A stretch of 64,000 bases of DNA from Clostridium kluyveri (GTDB lineage: Bacteria; Bacillota; Clostridia; Clostridiales; Clostridiaceae), in contig NZ_CP018335.1 in assembly GCF_001902295.1 (NCBI RefSeq), positions 558,001-622,000 on the forward strand, in the 5' to 3' direction. How positions within the stretch are numbered: the stretch's first letter is position 1; every line of letters begins with the position of its first letter. The notes beneath the pieces were generated by a model. It was not told the origin of the DNA. It worked only from the letters and a program-made list of their open reading frames with translations, and did no database searches. Of the stretch, positions 32,491 through 41,295 are shown piece by piece. The translations under genes were made by a program, and so were the position numbers.

Positions 32491-34052
32491 TGGGGATAAA
32501 TAAAGAGAATGCTCTCAAACTTCAGTATTTATGGCAGGATGGACATGAGGCTGAATGGATAGAATCATTTATAAAAATTGCAGATAAAGATAGTAATATA
32601 GTCCCATTTATACTTACACAGCAACAGAGAGAGTTTGTAGAAAATATGTCAAAATATAATATAATTTTAAAATCAAGACAATTGGGCTTTTCTCTTGTTA
32701 TTTGTGCTTTGAGTATAAGAAAGTGTATAATCAAACCTTACAGTAATTGTTTGCTTATGTCGGCAGAACAAAAATCAGCTACAGAAATTTTTGACAAGTT
32801 AAAAATAATGTACGATAATTTACCTGACTGGTTAAGACCTGAAAATAAAGCATATAACCGTCAACAAATAAAAATGGATAACGGGAGTAAGATTACTTGT
32901 TGTTGTGAAGGACGAAAAGAAATCGTTGGTGCAACAAATATAATTGTTCATTTATCAGAGTTTTCAAGATGGTCAAATCCTCAAAAACAATTAAGTTCTA
33001 TACAAAAAACAGTTGTAGCTGATGGATTTATCATTATTGAGAGTACAGCAAACGGTTTCAATTTTTTTAGTGATTTGTGGTTTAAGTCAAAAAACTTTGA
33101 AAGTGATTTTAAACCATTCTTTTTTAATTGGATAAATGGAAGGGAATTGTTTGAAAAGGATTATAAGAATTCTGTAGAAAGGTTTAAAGCTAGAAATAAT
33201 GGCAAGTCATTAACTGAGAATGAATTAGATGCAGAAGAGCAGAATTTACTTAAAATGGGAGCAGAATTGGATCAGTTGATGTGGAGAAGATTAGAAATAA
33301 TGCAATGTGGTGTAGATTTATTTCACCAAGATAGACCAGCGAATGATACGGAGGCATTTCTTTTAACAGGTAGTAATCTTTTTGATACTAAAAGAGTAAC
33401 TGAAGTTGCAATTGCTATTCCTAAAAATAATTATATACCAAAAGATAATATAACGGATTTACCAGTGTTGTTGAAACAATATTACGGTAAATCTTTTTTT
33501 ATTTATAAGATTAAAAAATCAACAGACAAAATATACATAGGAATAGATATGTCCGAAGGTGTTGGCAGGGATTATTGTGCCTGTGAAATATTTAATCAGG
33601 ATGGCGAACAGATTGCAGAATTTTATAATAATAAATTAAAACCCTATAAGATGGCAGAAATTATAAATACGTTAGGACTTTATTATAATAAAGCTTTATT
33701 GAATATAGAAACAGCAAGTGGAGGGTTATCGGTTATAGAAAATCTAAGAAATTATTATAGATATATGAATATGTATAAGCAAAAAATGTTTAACGAATAT
33801 AAAAAAGTTGTATATAAATTAGGATTTGATACCAATGGAAAAACAAAAGGCCAAATTATAAATAATTTTATTGAAATGTTTGACACTGGACAAGTACAGA
33901 TTAATTCAAGAAGGTTGTTGGAAGAAATGCAATTTTTTGAGATTAAAGAAAATGGAAGCATGGGAGCAGTACAAGGTCATCACGATGATTGTTTGATGGC
34001 TGCCTCATTAAGTTTACATAGTTTAAAACATGGTTTTATGTACAAGTGGTAG
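32490..34052 (+). CDS. Terminase large subunit (TerL)
   Basis: A 520-aa packaging ATPase/nuclease. Walker-A-like ILKSRQLGFS at ~57-66 (the Arg/Lys-S-RQ-x-G-S form), adenine-binding LTQQQREFV upstream, Walker-B-like IIVHLSEFSRW at ~148-158, then IESTANG motif III. C-terminal RNase-H-like nuclease: YIGIDMSEGVGRDYCACEIF at ~349-368, IETASGG, and GHHDDCLMAASL at ~494-505 with its catalytic Asp pair. It cuts and pumps genome DNA into proheads. All motifs look intact, so the packaging motor is probably functional. GTG start overlaps terS. Confidence 0.9.
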   Translation: MGINKENALKLQYLWQDGHEAEWIESFIKIADKDSNIVPFILTQQQREFVENMSKYNIILKSRQLGFSLVICALSIRKCIIKPYSNCLLMSAEQKSATEIFDKLKIMYDNLPDWLRPENKAYNRQQIKMDNGSKITCCCEGRKEIVGATNIIVHLSEFSRWSNPQKQLSSIQKTVVADGFIIIESTANGFNFFSDLWFKSKNFESDFKPFFFNWINGRELFEKDYKNSVERFKARNNGKSLTENELDAEEQNLLKMGAELDQLMWRRLEIMQCGVDLFHQDRPANDTEAFLLTGSNLFDTKRVTEVAIAIPKNNYIPKDNITDLPVLLKQYYGKSFFIYKIKKSTDKIYIGIDMSEGVGRDYCACEIFNQDGEQIAEFYNNKLKPYKMAEIINTLGLYYNKALLNIETASGGLSVIENLRNYYRYMNMYKQKMFNEYKKVVYKLGFDTNGKTKGQIINNFIEMFDTGQVQINSRRLLEEMQFFEIKENGSMGAVQGHHDDCLMAASLSLHSLKHGFMYKW

Positions 34053-34067
34053 GAAAGGATTGATTAA

Positions 34068-35414
34068 GTGGACATAGAAGAATATATAAATCGTAATTAT
34101 AATGGTAGTAAGACATGGTTTTGCGAGGAAGTAAAGCAAAGCTATAATTTAAGCAGAATAAGCAAAGTAGTGAGTAATAAAAGCTATTTGGCGGGAGAGC
34201 ATAAAATACTGAAAAAACCTGACATACAATTTAAAGGAGAGGAATATAAAACTAAAAAACTTATCATACAGGAAGCAAAGACAATTTTAAATTTCCATGG
34301 TACATATTTGTTAGGTAAACCATTATCTTTGACAGGTAGTGAAAATAAAGTTAAAGAATACCAGAATATATATAGAAGTGCAGATTACAATGAGATTGAT
34401 TTTGATATAATTGACAGCATAGGTAAATATGGAGATGCTTATGAATATGTATATTTAGATAAAGGTAAGAATATATGTAGTAAATTAATTGATAACGCAG
34501 ATGCTTATCCAGTGTACAGTAATAACAATGAATATATAGCACTTATAGAGCATTGGACAAGTACATATAAGAATATTGATAGCAACATAGAGTATTTTAC
34601 TATATATTACACAGACAGAGTAGAACAGTGGAATAATGAAAATGGTAATTTAATTATGGTTAGTAGCAGTAATAATTTAAGTGGATTACCAATTCATTAC
34701 CATAACAAGAATGATATTGATCCTAATTTTGGAGTATCTTTGTTAGAAGATATAAAACCCATTTTAGATGAGGTAGAGGATTTATTGTCTAAGTTAGGAG
34801 ATTCAATATACACTTTGTCTTTATCTCCATTGCCTGTAGTCACAGGACAACAAATAGAAGGTGAGATAGACAAGGATGTTGTTGGATTTGGTTTAAGTTT
34901 AGAGTTTGGATCAGATATGAAATATATAAATGCATTAATGGATTATAATACTATAAAAATGTATTTAGATAAAATAGAACAAAAATTGAACATGGTAGCA
35001 CATATGCCAAGTATTGTTGGTGGGAATAGTAATGTAGCAAATGTGTCAGAAGTATCTCTGAAATTACTTTATCAATTAGCAGACGTATATTCTATGATAC
35101 AAGAGAAATATGTTAGGAAGGGGTTAAGAAAGAGGTTCAATATATTTGATAAATTGTTAGAATTGAAGGGCATAATGTTTAATAATGATGATTATGTAAG
35201 TGTACAATTCAACTATAGTAGACCAGTAAACAACGAGGATCTTTTACAGCAGTTAAAGATACAGTATGATATGGGTGCTATTAGTAGAATGAGTATTATA
35301 GAGCGTTCTCCAGTAATTGTAGATACTACACAAGAGTTGAACAGGTTGAAAGAGGAAGACGTTAATGATGGTGATAGTAGGGATGATAATTTGGATGGAA
35401 AGATTGTTAACTGA
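34068..35414 (+). CDS. Portal protein (SPP1 gp6-like)
   Basis: A 448-aa protein; GTG start after GGAAAGGATTGATTAA. LIIQEAKTILNFHGTYLLGK, YGDAYEYVYLD, GVSLLEDIKPILDEVEDLLS and the clip/stem-like helical region up to residue ~400 fit the SPP1-type portal family; an acidic C-terminal tail follows. It forms the dodecameric DNA channel at one capsid vertex. Close behind TerL, as usual for the pair, although the pair itself lies far downstream of the capsid gene. Confidence 0.85.
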   Translation: MDIEEYINRNYNGSKTWFCEEVKQSYNLSRISKVVSNKSYLAGEHKILKKPDIQFKGEEYKTKKLIIQEAKTILNFHGTYLLGKPLSLTGSENKVKEYQNIYRSADYNEIDFDIIDSIGKYGDAYEYVYLDKGKNICSKLIDNADAYPVYSNNNEYIALIEHWTSTYKNIDSNIEYFTIYYTDRVEQWNNENGNLIMVSSSNNLSGLPIHYHNKNDIDPNFGVSLLEDIKPILDEVEDLLSKLGDSIYTLSLSPLPVVTGQQIEGEIDKDVVGFGLSLEFGSDMKYINALMDYNTIKMYLDKIEQKLNMVAHMPSIVGGNSNVANVSEVSLKLLYQLADVYSMIQEKYVRKGLRKRFNIFDKLLELKGIMFNNDDYVSVQFNYSRPVNNEDLLQQLKIQYDMGAISRMSIIERSPVIVDTTQELNRLKEEDVNDGDSRDDNLDGKIVN

Positions 35415-36143
35415 TATTTGAGAATTAGTTAACATAATATAGAGTTGTACTGAGTAGTCAGTTTCTTTTTTATAACACACAAAATTTTTAAAAAAAATTA
35501 AATCTCCAAACTTAAGGATGTCATTATAATTATTAAAAAATAAAAACATACTTGAAAATTTTACCTAATGATATAATATACATAATATGCAATATTAATG
35601 AAACTTTATACAATTACAATAAATGTATATCATAGTATAATTAATGCAATATATAGTAATAAAAGGTAAAATAATTACCAATTTTTCATATTCTCAATAG
35701 TAATTTATAGATAATTAAAATACGAAGTTGTATAAATGTAGGTATACCAATGGGTTAGAGAATTTTATATGATATTTACAAGATCGCTAAATTATCTTAT
35801 TTAGCGAAGTTGTGATATCAATTGAGTTTAACTATCATTTAGAGATTTTATTGCAAATGTATAAAGTTACAAGGGCATTAAAAGAAGCAATTACCCCTTT
35901 TTAGTTAATTTTGTTGTAGTTAGTACAATTTTTACCCACAGCAAAAATTGAGTTTTTCACACTAAAATACCTCTAAACGTACCCCGTTAACCCGTTTGAG
36001 GGCATTTTGTTGTCTTAATATTATCCTATTATGGTTATTTAGAGAAAAAAATTAATATTTTAGAAGGATTTTATAATATTTTGTAGAATATTAGATTTGT
36101 GTTAATAAAGTGTGAACATAAAGAAAATATAAGGGGATATAGC
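35415..36143. other. Non-coding stretch with two stem-loops
   Basis: No gene found. A perfect 9-bp stem TCGCTAAAT/ATTTAGCGA lies at 35,784-35,807 with a 6-base loop. A second imperfect stem around CCTCTAAACG/CGTTTGAGG spans 35,970-36,001. A 15-codon frame at ~35,850 is not credible. The region separates portal from the exported protein gene and could hold a packaging signal or regulatory RNA. Confidence 0.4.
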
Positions 36144-36929
36144 ATGAAGAAAAAGAGTAATATAATTATAGGATTAATTATAGGTATGTGTGTATTATTT
36201 GTTGGAGGATATTATGGGGTTGAATTTGTAATGGAGAAAAATGTTTTTAATAAAAAGATAGTTAATGATAAATTAAAAAAACAGCAACAAGAAGAAGAAG
36301 CCATTAAAAATGGAGTAGAAGATGTAAAAAAAATTATTACTTCAGAATCAGATTTTAGTTATGATGATTTTTTAAAAGTAGATATTTTTATAAATAAATA
36401 TAAAGATGATAAACTTGTTAAAAATGATTTAAGTAATTTTATAATGGGAAAAGTTGAAGAATATTTAAATGGAAATGCAGATAATAAAGAAACATCTGAT
36501 AAAATGCAACATTCTATTGATAGATTATATTCAGAATATCCTGATAATAAAGCTGTGGTTGATTTAAGATTGAGATTATATGAAAAAATTTTTCCAAAAT
36601 CAGAAGAAGAAAAAAATGAAGATACTTCAACACAAGTAACCAAAAACACTTCTACAAAATTAACATCTTATGATGGTATGTTAGAATTAGAAAATAATTA
36701 TCCTGAAAATGATTATGTTTGTGGAACTATTAAAAATTTATCAAATAGACCATATAGCTATGTTCAGGTTAATGTTAATTTATATGATGAAAATGGTAAT
36801 CAAATAGATAGTACATTTGCTAATGTGGCTAATTTAGAGGAATATGGTACTTGGCATTTTGAAGCAATTGTTATTAATTCAAAAAGAGTTTCTAAATATA
36901 GGATTATAAGCATAGAAGGAATGAGATAA
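36144..36929 (+). CDS. Membrane-anchored FxLYD-domain protein
   Basis: A 261-aa protein; ATG 36,144 follows AAGGGGATATAGC. Residues ~5-25 (NIIIGLIIGMCVLFVGGYYG) are a signal anchor; a charged helical stalk follows; the last ~85 residues (NNYPENDYVCGTIKNLSNRP, VQVNVNLYDENGNQIDS, ANLEEYGTWHFEA) match the FxLYD extracellular beta-sandwich common in Firmicute surface proteins. Out of place among head genes; probably a cargo gene altering the lysogen's surface. Its own terminator follows. Confidence 0.7.
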   Translation: MKKKSNIIIGLIIGMCVLFVGGYYGVEFVMEKNVFNKKIVNDKLKKQQQEEEAIKNGVEDVKKIITSESDFSYDDFLKVDIFINKYKDDKLVKNDLSNFIMGKVEEYLNGNADNKETSDKMQHSIDRLYSEYPDNKAVVDLRLRLYEKIFPKSEEEKNEDTSTQVTKNTSTKLTSYDGMLELENNYPENDYVCGTIKNLSNRPYSYVQVNVNLYDENGNQIDSTFANVANLEEYGTWHFEAIVINSKRVSKYRIISIEGMR

Positions 36930-36937
36930 CTAATAAA

Positions 36938-36968
36938 GGCATTCATAATTTAAATGAATGTCTTTTTT
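36938..36968 (+). terminator. Rho-independent terminator
   Basis: GGCATTCAT (36,938-36,946) pairs with ATGAATGTC (36,954-36,962), one G-U, then TTTTTT. Confidence 0.75.
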
Positions 36969-36998
36969 ATATCTAAAAATAAGAAAGGAAGTAATACA

Positions 36999-37301
36999 AT
37001 GGGAAGTGTAAAATATAGCAAAATAAAAACAAGCAATGGCATGATCAATTTTAACATCAATGATGACACTAAAATTCATGAATTCGACTGTGATAATTAT
37101 GAATATTTAAAAGTTTATAGTGCTTCTGGTAGATTAAAATTATATATAAATTATTCTAATGACTATATATCGATAGGTGCGGGTAACGGACTTATAGAAT
37201 TTGAACTAAAAGATTTTCAGATAAATCATGTTAAATTTGAATTGGATGATGTACCAAATTTTGTAGGGGAAGGTTACTTGCAGTATTATTTATGCAAATA
37301 A
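36999..37301 (+). CDS. Hypothetical beta-rich phage protein
   Basis: A 100-aa protein; ATG 36,999 has AAAGGAAG ahead. Strand-rich (MINFNINDDTKIHEFDCDNY, YISIGAGNGLIEFELKDF). It lies between the surface protein and the head-tail connector gene and probably is a minor virion protein (decoration or head completion). Not recognised. Confidence 0.5.
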   Translation: MGSVKYSKIKTSNGMINFNINDDTKIHEFDCDNYEYLKVYSASGRLKLYINYSNDYISIGAGNGLIEFELKDFQINHVKFELDDVPNFVGEGYLQYYLCK

Positions 37302-37334
37302 GGTGTCCAAAATTTAAGAAAGGAAGAGATATAA

Positions 37335-37688
37335 ATGACAGTGTTAGAAAGGTTAAAAGTTGAATTAAATCACAAAGATTACTTTAAAGATGAAGAATAT
37401 TCTATGTATTTAGAAGAAAATAATTTAGATCCTATGGATACATATATTAAAAAAGAAATGCAAAGGAATTTATTGTTTGCCATTATAGATATATTAGAAG
37501 CAGTAGGCAACGATATTGACTTAATGCGAAAGATAGAAAATCCAACAACTCAATTAAGTGTAGCAGAATGTTACAAACTGTTAGAAAGTAGAATTCAAAA
37601 AATTAAAGATAGAATTGCGACATTGCCCGATCCAGATGATGAAGATGGTAACTCCAATGTTTTTATGCTATTTAAATCAAGTAGGTGA
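37335..37688 (+). CDS. Head-tail connector-like protein
   Basis: A 117-aa helical protein (MTVLERLKVELNHKDYF, YIKKEMQRNLLFAIIDILEA, LSVAECYKLLESRIQKIKDR). Clostridial and Bacillus phages carry small helical proteins of this style as head-tail adaptors after the head genes; the length and helical pattern agree with the gp6/gp15-like group. GGAAGAGATATAA precedes the ATG. Followed after four bases by the next gene, so both are one unit. Confidence 0.5.
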   Translation: MTVLERLKVELNHKDYFKDEEYSMYLEENNLDPMDTYIKKEMQRNLLFAIIDILEAVGNDIDLMRKIENPTTQLSVAECYKLLESRIQKIKDRIATLPDPDDEDGNSNVFMLFKSSR

Positions 37689-37692
37689 TAGA

Positions 37693-38835
37693 ATGAATAC
37701 ATTATTAAATTTTTACAATGTTGCAATAAAAAGAATGGGAAAGACCTGTGTAGTAAATGGTATTAATATTGTAGGTATTTTTAAGGAAATAGAAGACAAA
37801 AATTCAGTAGATACAAAATGTTTTATAACTGCTACAAATATAAAACAAGGTGATATAATAGAGTATAACAATATGAAGTATCTAATTATCAATAAGAATG
37901 AAAATATTAACGATGTTTATAATGTATATGTTATAAGGAAATGCCCATACAATATTAATTTTAATATAGGTGGCTCTATAAATGTTGTTACAGGATATAT
38001 AGAAACAAAAATGTTTGATGTCAACTATTCTAAAACAATAATATTACCAGGAGGAACTATTATTGTAACAGTTCCATTAAACGGAATAACAAGTAGAATT
38101 AAAATCAACCATACATTTATAAAGATGGGGGCAGTATGGAGAATTGTTGGATGCGATCTTAGCGTAGAAGGATTAATAAAATTTACTGCTGAACAAGATC
38201 AAATATCTCCCTCTGACGATATGGAAAATGAAATAACAGGAGGAGGTAAGTTTTATAATTATGTTATGGTCTCTATTCCTAAAAACATCAATATTAATGT
38301 AGCAATCACTCAGCAAATAACAACGACGATAACAAGGGATGGCAATATTTTAAGTAATCCTATAATTACATATTCTAGTGATAATACATCTGTAGCCATT
38401 GTAAATTCCAATGGAATTGTAAGTGGTATTTCTCAAGGTATTTGTAATATAAAAGTAACATTTGAAGGAGATTCACAGATATGTACAAAAGTAATACCAG
38501 TAACAATCAATGCTGTAGTAGCAAAAACAGTTAAATCCTCAACAGATTATGATGATATTGGAGAAGTTACAAAACAAATAAAATTATTACAAGGCGATAC
38601 TACAAATATTTCTGTATATGCTTATGAAAATAATTTAAAACAATCAGATACATTTACATTTAGTTTTTCAGGTTGTGATTCTACTTATTATATTAATAAT
38701 ATTATAGATGGGAATAATTTTAGTATTAAGAATGTTAAAGGTAGTGGGAATCAATATTTGACAGTTACAGCTATTTCAGATGTTGATAGTAGTATTGTAG
38801 GTAATATTCAAATTAGATTAGCTGGTGAATGGTAA
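37693..38835 (+). CDS. Virion protein with Big2 immunoglobulin-like domain
   Basis: A 380-aa protein; ATG 37,693 follows TAGGTGATAG. Residues ~1-170 are a beta-rich structural domain of unknown family. Residues ~190-280 form a Big_2 domain (ITYSSDNTSVAIVNSNGIVS, GICNIKVTF), the bacterial Ig-like fold often displayed on phage heads or tails to bind cell-surface sugars. A third strand-rich domain follows. Likely displayed on the virion surface, helping adsorption. It is the last gene before the right end of the element. Confidence 0.65.
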   Translation: MNTLLNFYNVAIKRMGKTCVVNGINIVGIFKEIEDKNSVDTKCFITATNIKQGDIIEYNNMKYLIINKNENINDVYNVYVIRKCPYNINFNIGGSINVVTGYIETKMFDVNYSKTIILPGGTIIVTVPLNGITSRIKINHTFIKMGAVWRIVGCDLSVEGLIKFTAEQDQISPSDDMENEITGGGKFYNYVMVSIPKNININVAITQQITTTITRDGNILSNPIITYSSDNTSVAIVNSNGIVSGISQGICNIKVTFEGDSQICTKVIPVTINAVVAKTVKSSTDYDDIGEVTKQIKLLQGDTTNISVYAYENNLKQSDTFTFSFSGCDSTYYINNIIDGNNFSIKNVKGSGNQYLTVTAISDVDSSIVGNIQIRLAGEW

Positions 38836-39084
38836 TACTATTTTATTTAATTAAGTGTAATAAAATATAGTTTCAGTAAAAGTAAATTTTTTTACTGGAA
38901 TTTAGGTGCTAAATCTCTGGAATTTCCGTAAAAATGTTGACTAGATAAAGAGTTAAATTTATAATAAATTTAGAAAAACGTCATAAATGCTTTTTATGAT
39001 GTATCGAAGGGATTTGAAAAGTGGTTTTGAAGGTATGCCACAAAACATATCGAAAGATAAAAACATTGCAGGTATTGAAAATAC
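38836..39084. other. Non-coding right terminus of the element
   Basis: Holds a hairpin CAGTAAAA/TTTTACTG (38,874-38,897), suitable as terminator for the 380-aa gene, and a palindromic stretch CGTCATAAA...TTTTATGATG near 38,976. No coding sequence. The guaA homology begins at about 39,085. Confidence 0.5.
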
Positions 39085-39234
39085 TCCACAGATGCAATGA
39101 CTTGTGACTGGGCTAGGGTACCTTATGAGGTTTTAGACAAAGTTTCAAGAAGAATAGTTAACGAAGTTAAAGGAGTTAATAGGATTGTTTACGATGTAAC
39201 TTCAAAACCTCCTTCAACTATAGAGTGGGAATAG
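39085..39234 (+). pseudogene. guaA: Displaced guaA 3' end marking the right attachment site
   Basis: The frame reads STDAMTCDWARVPYEVLDKV, then VNEVKGVNRIVYDV and TSKPPSTIEWE with stop, the unmistakable last ~49 residues of GMP synthase. An in-frame TGA at 39,076 shows that nothing of guaA lies upstream. It is the original chromosomal 3' end cut off by integration; the complete gene, with a 3' end supplied by the element, is expected left of the window. The crossover should lie at about 39,080-39,105. The native guaA terminator (39,288-39,341) still follows. Confidence 0.9.
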
Positions 39235-39287
39235 ACTTGAGACTAGATATATCAATGGTTTAACCAAATAGGAATAAAAATATATAT

Positions 39288-39341
39288 AAAAAAGTGTTTA
39301 TGATATTTCTTAAATTAATGGAATATTTTAAGCACTTTTTT
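39288..39341 (+). terminator. Original guaA terminator
   Basis: AAAAAAGTGTTTA (39,288-39,300) pairs with TAAGCACTTTTTT (39,329-39,341), T-rich end. Confidence 0.7.
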
Positions 39342-39496
39342 CACGTTTTTTAATGAAAATAAGGGTGTAATGAATAATTCTAATATTATTTCAACATGTG
39401 ATTTACTATAAGTCAACAATATATAGTCACATAATGTTATAATTTACTTATAAGCTAACGTATAAAAGTAAATTTAAAGGGTGGCGTAATTTATAA

Positions 39497-39865
39497 ATGT
39501 ATGAGGAAGATTATATAAAAAGATTGATAACGTCAATTGGGCAAATGTTAGTTGCTATTTCGGCTGGAAGAGATGCTGTAAAAAGTAATATAAAATTAGA
39601 TAATAATAATGTAACTATTTCAGAAGATGGGTTATTAGAAATTATGATTAGAAAAGATATGCATGAAGGAAAACTTAATGAAGCTGAGAATAGAATAATT
39701 GAAGAAGTAAAATCTCATAAGTCAAAACGATGTTATGAGATAGCATTATTCTTCTATAATGAGATCAATGAATGGGATGAAAATAAACTTATTAAGTGTA
39801 ATTTCTCAAAACAAAGGATAATAGAAGGATTAAAATTCGTAGAGAAAACATATAAACAAAATTAA
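39497..39865 (+). CDS. Truncated paralogue of the 333-aa alpha-CTD-like protein
   Basis: A 122-aa protein whose last ~80 residues (DGLLEIMIRKDMHEGKLNEA, SKRCYEIALFFYNEINEWDE) are closely similar to the C-terminus of the protein at 2,281-3,282 (DGLLEIMVKRDIHDHKLREA). The HTH and alpha-CTD-like parts are missing. Its leader shares ATAATGTTATAATTTACTTA with the leader of the larger gene (~2,165). AAAGGG precedes the ATG at a long distance. It lies just outside the guaA scar, so it is probably the relic of an earlier related insertion; whether it is still made is unknown. Confidence 0.7.
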   Translation: MYEEDYIKRLITSIGQMLVAISAGRDAVKSNIKLDNNNVTISEDGLLEIMIRKDMHEGKLNEAENRIIEEVKSHKSKRCYEIALFFYNEINEWDENKLIKCNFSKQRIIEGLKFVEKTYKQN

Positions 39866-39868
39866 TTT

Positions 39869-39898
39869 GCCTGTAGATATTTAGGACAAAAAATTTAA
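39869..39898 (+). pseudogene. Remnant of the ParB-like fragment
   Basis: Codons read ACRYLGQKI and stop, matching ACKYLGIKE at 3,290. In DNA, ATTTGCCTGTAGATATTTAGGA differs at two positions from the corresponding bases at ~3,286-3,307 (quoted as one 22-base block split here: ATTTGCCTGTAG, ATATTTAGGA). It proves that gene and junction were duplicated together. Confidence 0.7.
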
Positions 39899-40047
39899 AA
39901 TCTTATTAATCATTGTAAAATGACAATAATTTAAGATATGCTATAATATTCTATTGATATTTAATACTTCTTAACGTACATTCACATCATTTCTAATTAA
40001 TTTTATAAATATATTTAGTTTATAAAAGCTTACTGATTACCATTACG

Positions 40048-40488
40048 CTATGTGTCTGCATATCGGCATTTATTTCTTGTACATGTGCTATACTCAACAT
40101 TTTTCGGATTCTTTTTCAGTGCAATTGATAGCCTATTTAATATTCTTATATACTTAGTTTCTATTTGATCATCAAGTATAAAATGTACTCCATACTTATA
40201 TAGGTCATCTTTGATTTTTTTATTCCTTATAATATTACCAATGAAATAAATAGATTCTTTAAATATTGTTGTATTAAATCTAAAGAGTATTTCTTTTCCC
40301 ATAGGGAAATCAAGAGGTGAGGTGAAAGATAAACCACCAGCACCTATATTTGAAACACAAACATTAGTTATGCCAGATTTAATCTTTTTACTGTTAATTT
40401 CTACGATAGTCATTTCGGTACATAGTGGTGTGTCTAAATCTATACGGAAATACCTTCTTCTATCATTTTTAACTGAAAATTTGTCCAT
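40048..40488 (-). CDS. PilZ-domain protein (c-di-GMP receptor)
   Basis: A 146-aa single-domain protein. RRRYFRIDLDTP at ~10-21 is the RxxxR-type c-di-GMP binding box, and VSNIGAGGLSF at ~44-54 is the D/NxSxxG-type second box; YKYGVHFIL closes the domain. The first Asp/Asn position is Asn, which PilZ proteins tolerate. It probably senses cyclic di-GMP to alter motility or polysaccharide output. It stands alone, leftward; the ATG is preceded by AAGGGGTTAATCGTA. Confidence 0.85.
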   Translation of the reverse strand: MDKFSVKNDRRRYFRIDLDTPLCTEMTIVEINSKKIKSGITNVCVSNIGAGGLSFTSPLDFPMGKEILFRFNTTIFKESIYFIGNIIRNKKIKDDLYKYGVHFILDDQIETKYIRILNRLSIALKKNPKNVEYSTCTRNKCRYADT

Positions 40489-40720
40489 TACGATTAACCC
40501 CTTTATTAATAGTGATTACTTTAATTTTTGATAAATAGTGAACTACTACCACTATAAGAAGTGGATGATAGCTTCTGGTCAATATATGTAGATGAAACAA
40601 AAATCTGTAGTTTTTGAGAGTTGTAAATGTAGAAAATAATAGTATACTTATAGTATTATAGTTTGTTATATAAATGATACTATTAGAATGCTAAAGAACT
40701 GTTAAGAAGGTGTAAAGTTA

Positions 40721-40825
40721 ATGAATGATTTTTTTAAAATTTCTTTGAGGTTGTACTTACCTAGTGCCTTAGCTGTATTTGATGAATGGTATTCTAAGAT
40801 GAATTTTAAAAACGATATGGAGTGA
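40721..40825 (+). CDS. Small hypothetical protein (34 aa)
   Basis: ATG after AGAAGGTG encodes MNDFFKISLRLYLPSALAVF and DEWYSKMNFKNDME. The stop lies six bases before the start of the flavin-fold gene and contains its ribosome binding site, so the two are coupled. Compact, with a hydrophobic Leu/Pro/Ala core and an aromatic second half. No family recognised. Confidence 0.5.
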   Translation: MNDFFKISLRLYLPSALAVFDEWYSKMNFKNDME

Positions 40826-40830
40826 TTATT

Positions 40831-41295
40831 ATGTTTAGGGAAATGCGAAGAAAAGACAGAGAACTCAAAAATGATGAAGTTATTGAAATTTTAAAAAATA
40901 ACAGTTATGGTATTCTATCAACTGTAAGCCAAAATAGCTATCCTTATGGTGTGCCAGTAAGTTATGTTTTTTTAAATAATTCAATATATTTTCATTGTGC
41001 CGTTAAGGGACATAAATTAGATAATATATTAAATAACAGTAAAGTATCTTTTTGTGTAGTTGGGCAAACTTGTATTCTACCTGATAAATTTAGTACAAAA
41101 TATGAAAGTGTAGTTGTATTTGGAAGGGCAGTTGAAGCTTTTGATGGTGAAAAAAATAGAGCTCTTTTAGAAATATTGAATAAATATTCGCCAGATTATA
41201 TTGAAAAAGGAAAAGAATATATTAAAAACTCAAGTAAAGCAACTAAAGTAATAAAAATTAGTGTTGAACATATTTCTGGGAAAGCAAGGAAATAG
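40831..41295 (+). CDS. Pyridoxamine 5'-phosphate oxidase-like flavoprotein
   Basis: A 154-aa protein; ATG 40,831 has GGAG eight bases ahead. MRRKDRELKNDEVIEILKNN, GILSTVSQNSYPYGVPVSYV, IYFHCAVKGHKLDNI and VSFCVVGQT follow the split-barrel flavin-binding pattern of the nitroimidazole-resistance (NimA-like) branch. Members bind FMN and reduce small substrates; the true substrate is usually unknown. Encoded directly after a 34-aa frame. Confidence 0.85.
   Translation: MFREMRRKDRELKNDEVIEILKNNSYGILSTVSQNSYPYGVPVSYVFLNNSIYFHCAVKGHKLDNILNNSKVSFCVVGQTCILPDKFSTKYESVVVFGRAVEAFDGEKNRALLEILNKYSPDYIEKGKEYIKNSSKATKVIKISVEHISGKARK

Larger units (their letters stand above)
1..39090. mobile_element. Integrated phage-plasmid-like element in guaA, left end outside window
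   Basis: The block contains a tyrosine recombinase, two XRE regulators, a ParM/ParR-type partition pair, an FeS helicase, a single-chain RNA polymerase, and scaffold, capsid, tape measure, terminase and portal genes. It ends at an orphan 3' piece of guaA at 39,085-39,234, which is the expected scar of site-specific insertion into the guaA 3' end: the intact guaA should lie to the left of the window. Partition genes on an integrated phage suggest that it can also exist as an extrachromosomal phage-plasmid. That is an inference; no origin was identified with certainty. Confidence 0.8.

Noticed and set aside
35850..35902. 15-codon frame MYKVTRALKEAITPF
   Set aside because: Too short, no ribosome binding site, no coupling with a neighbouring gene.
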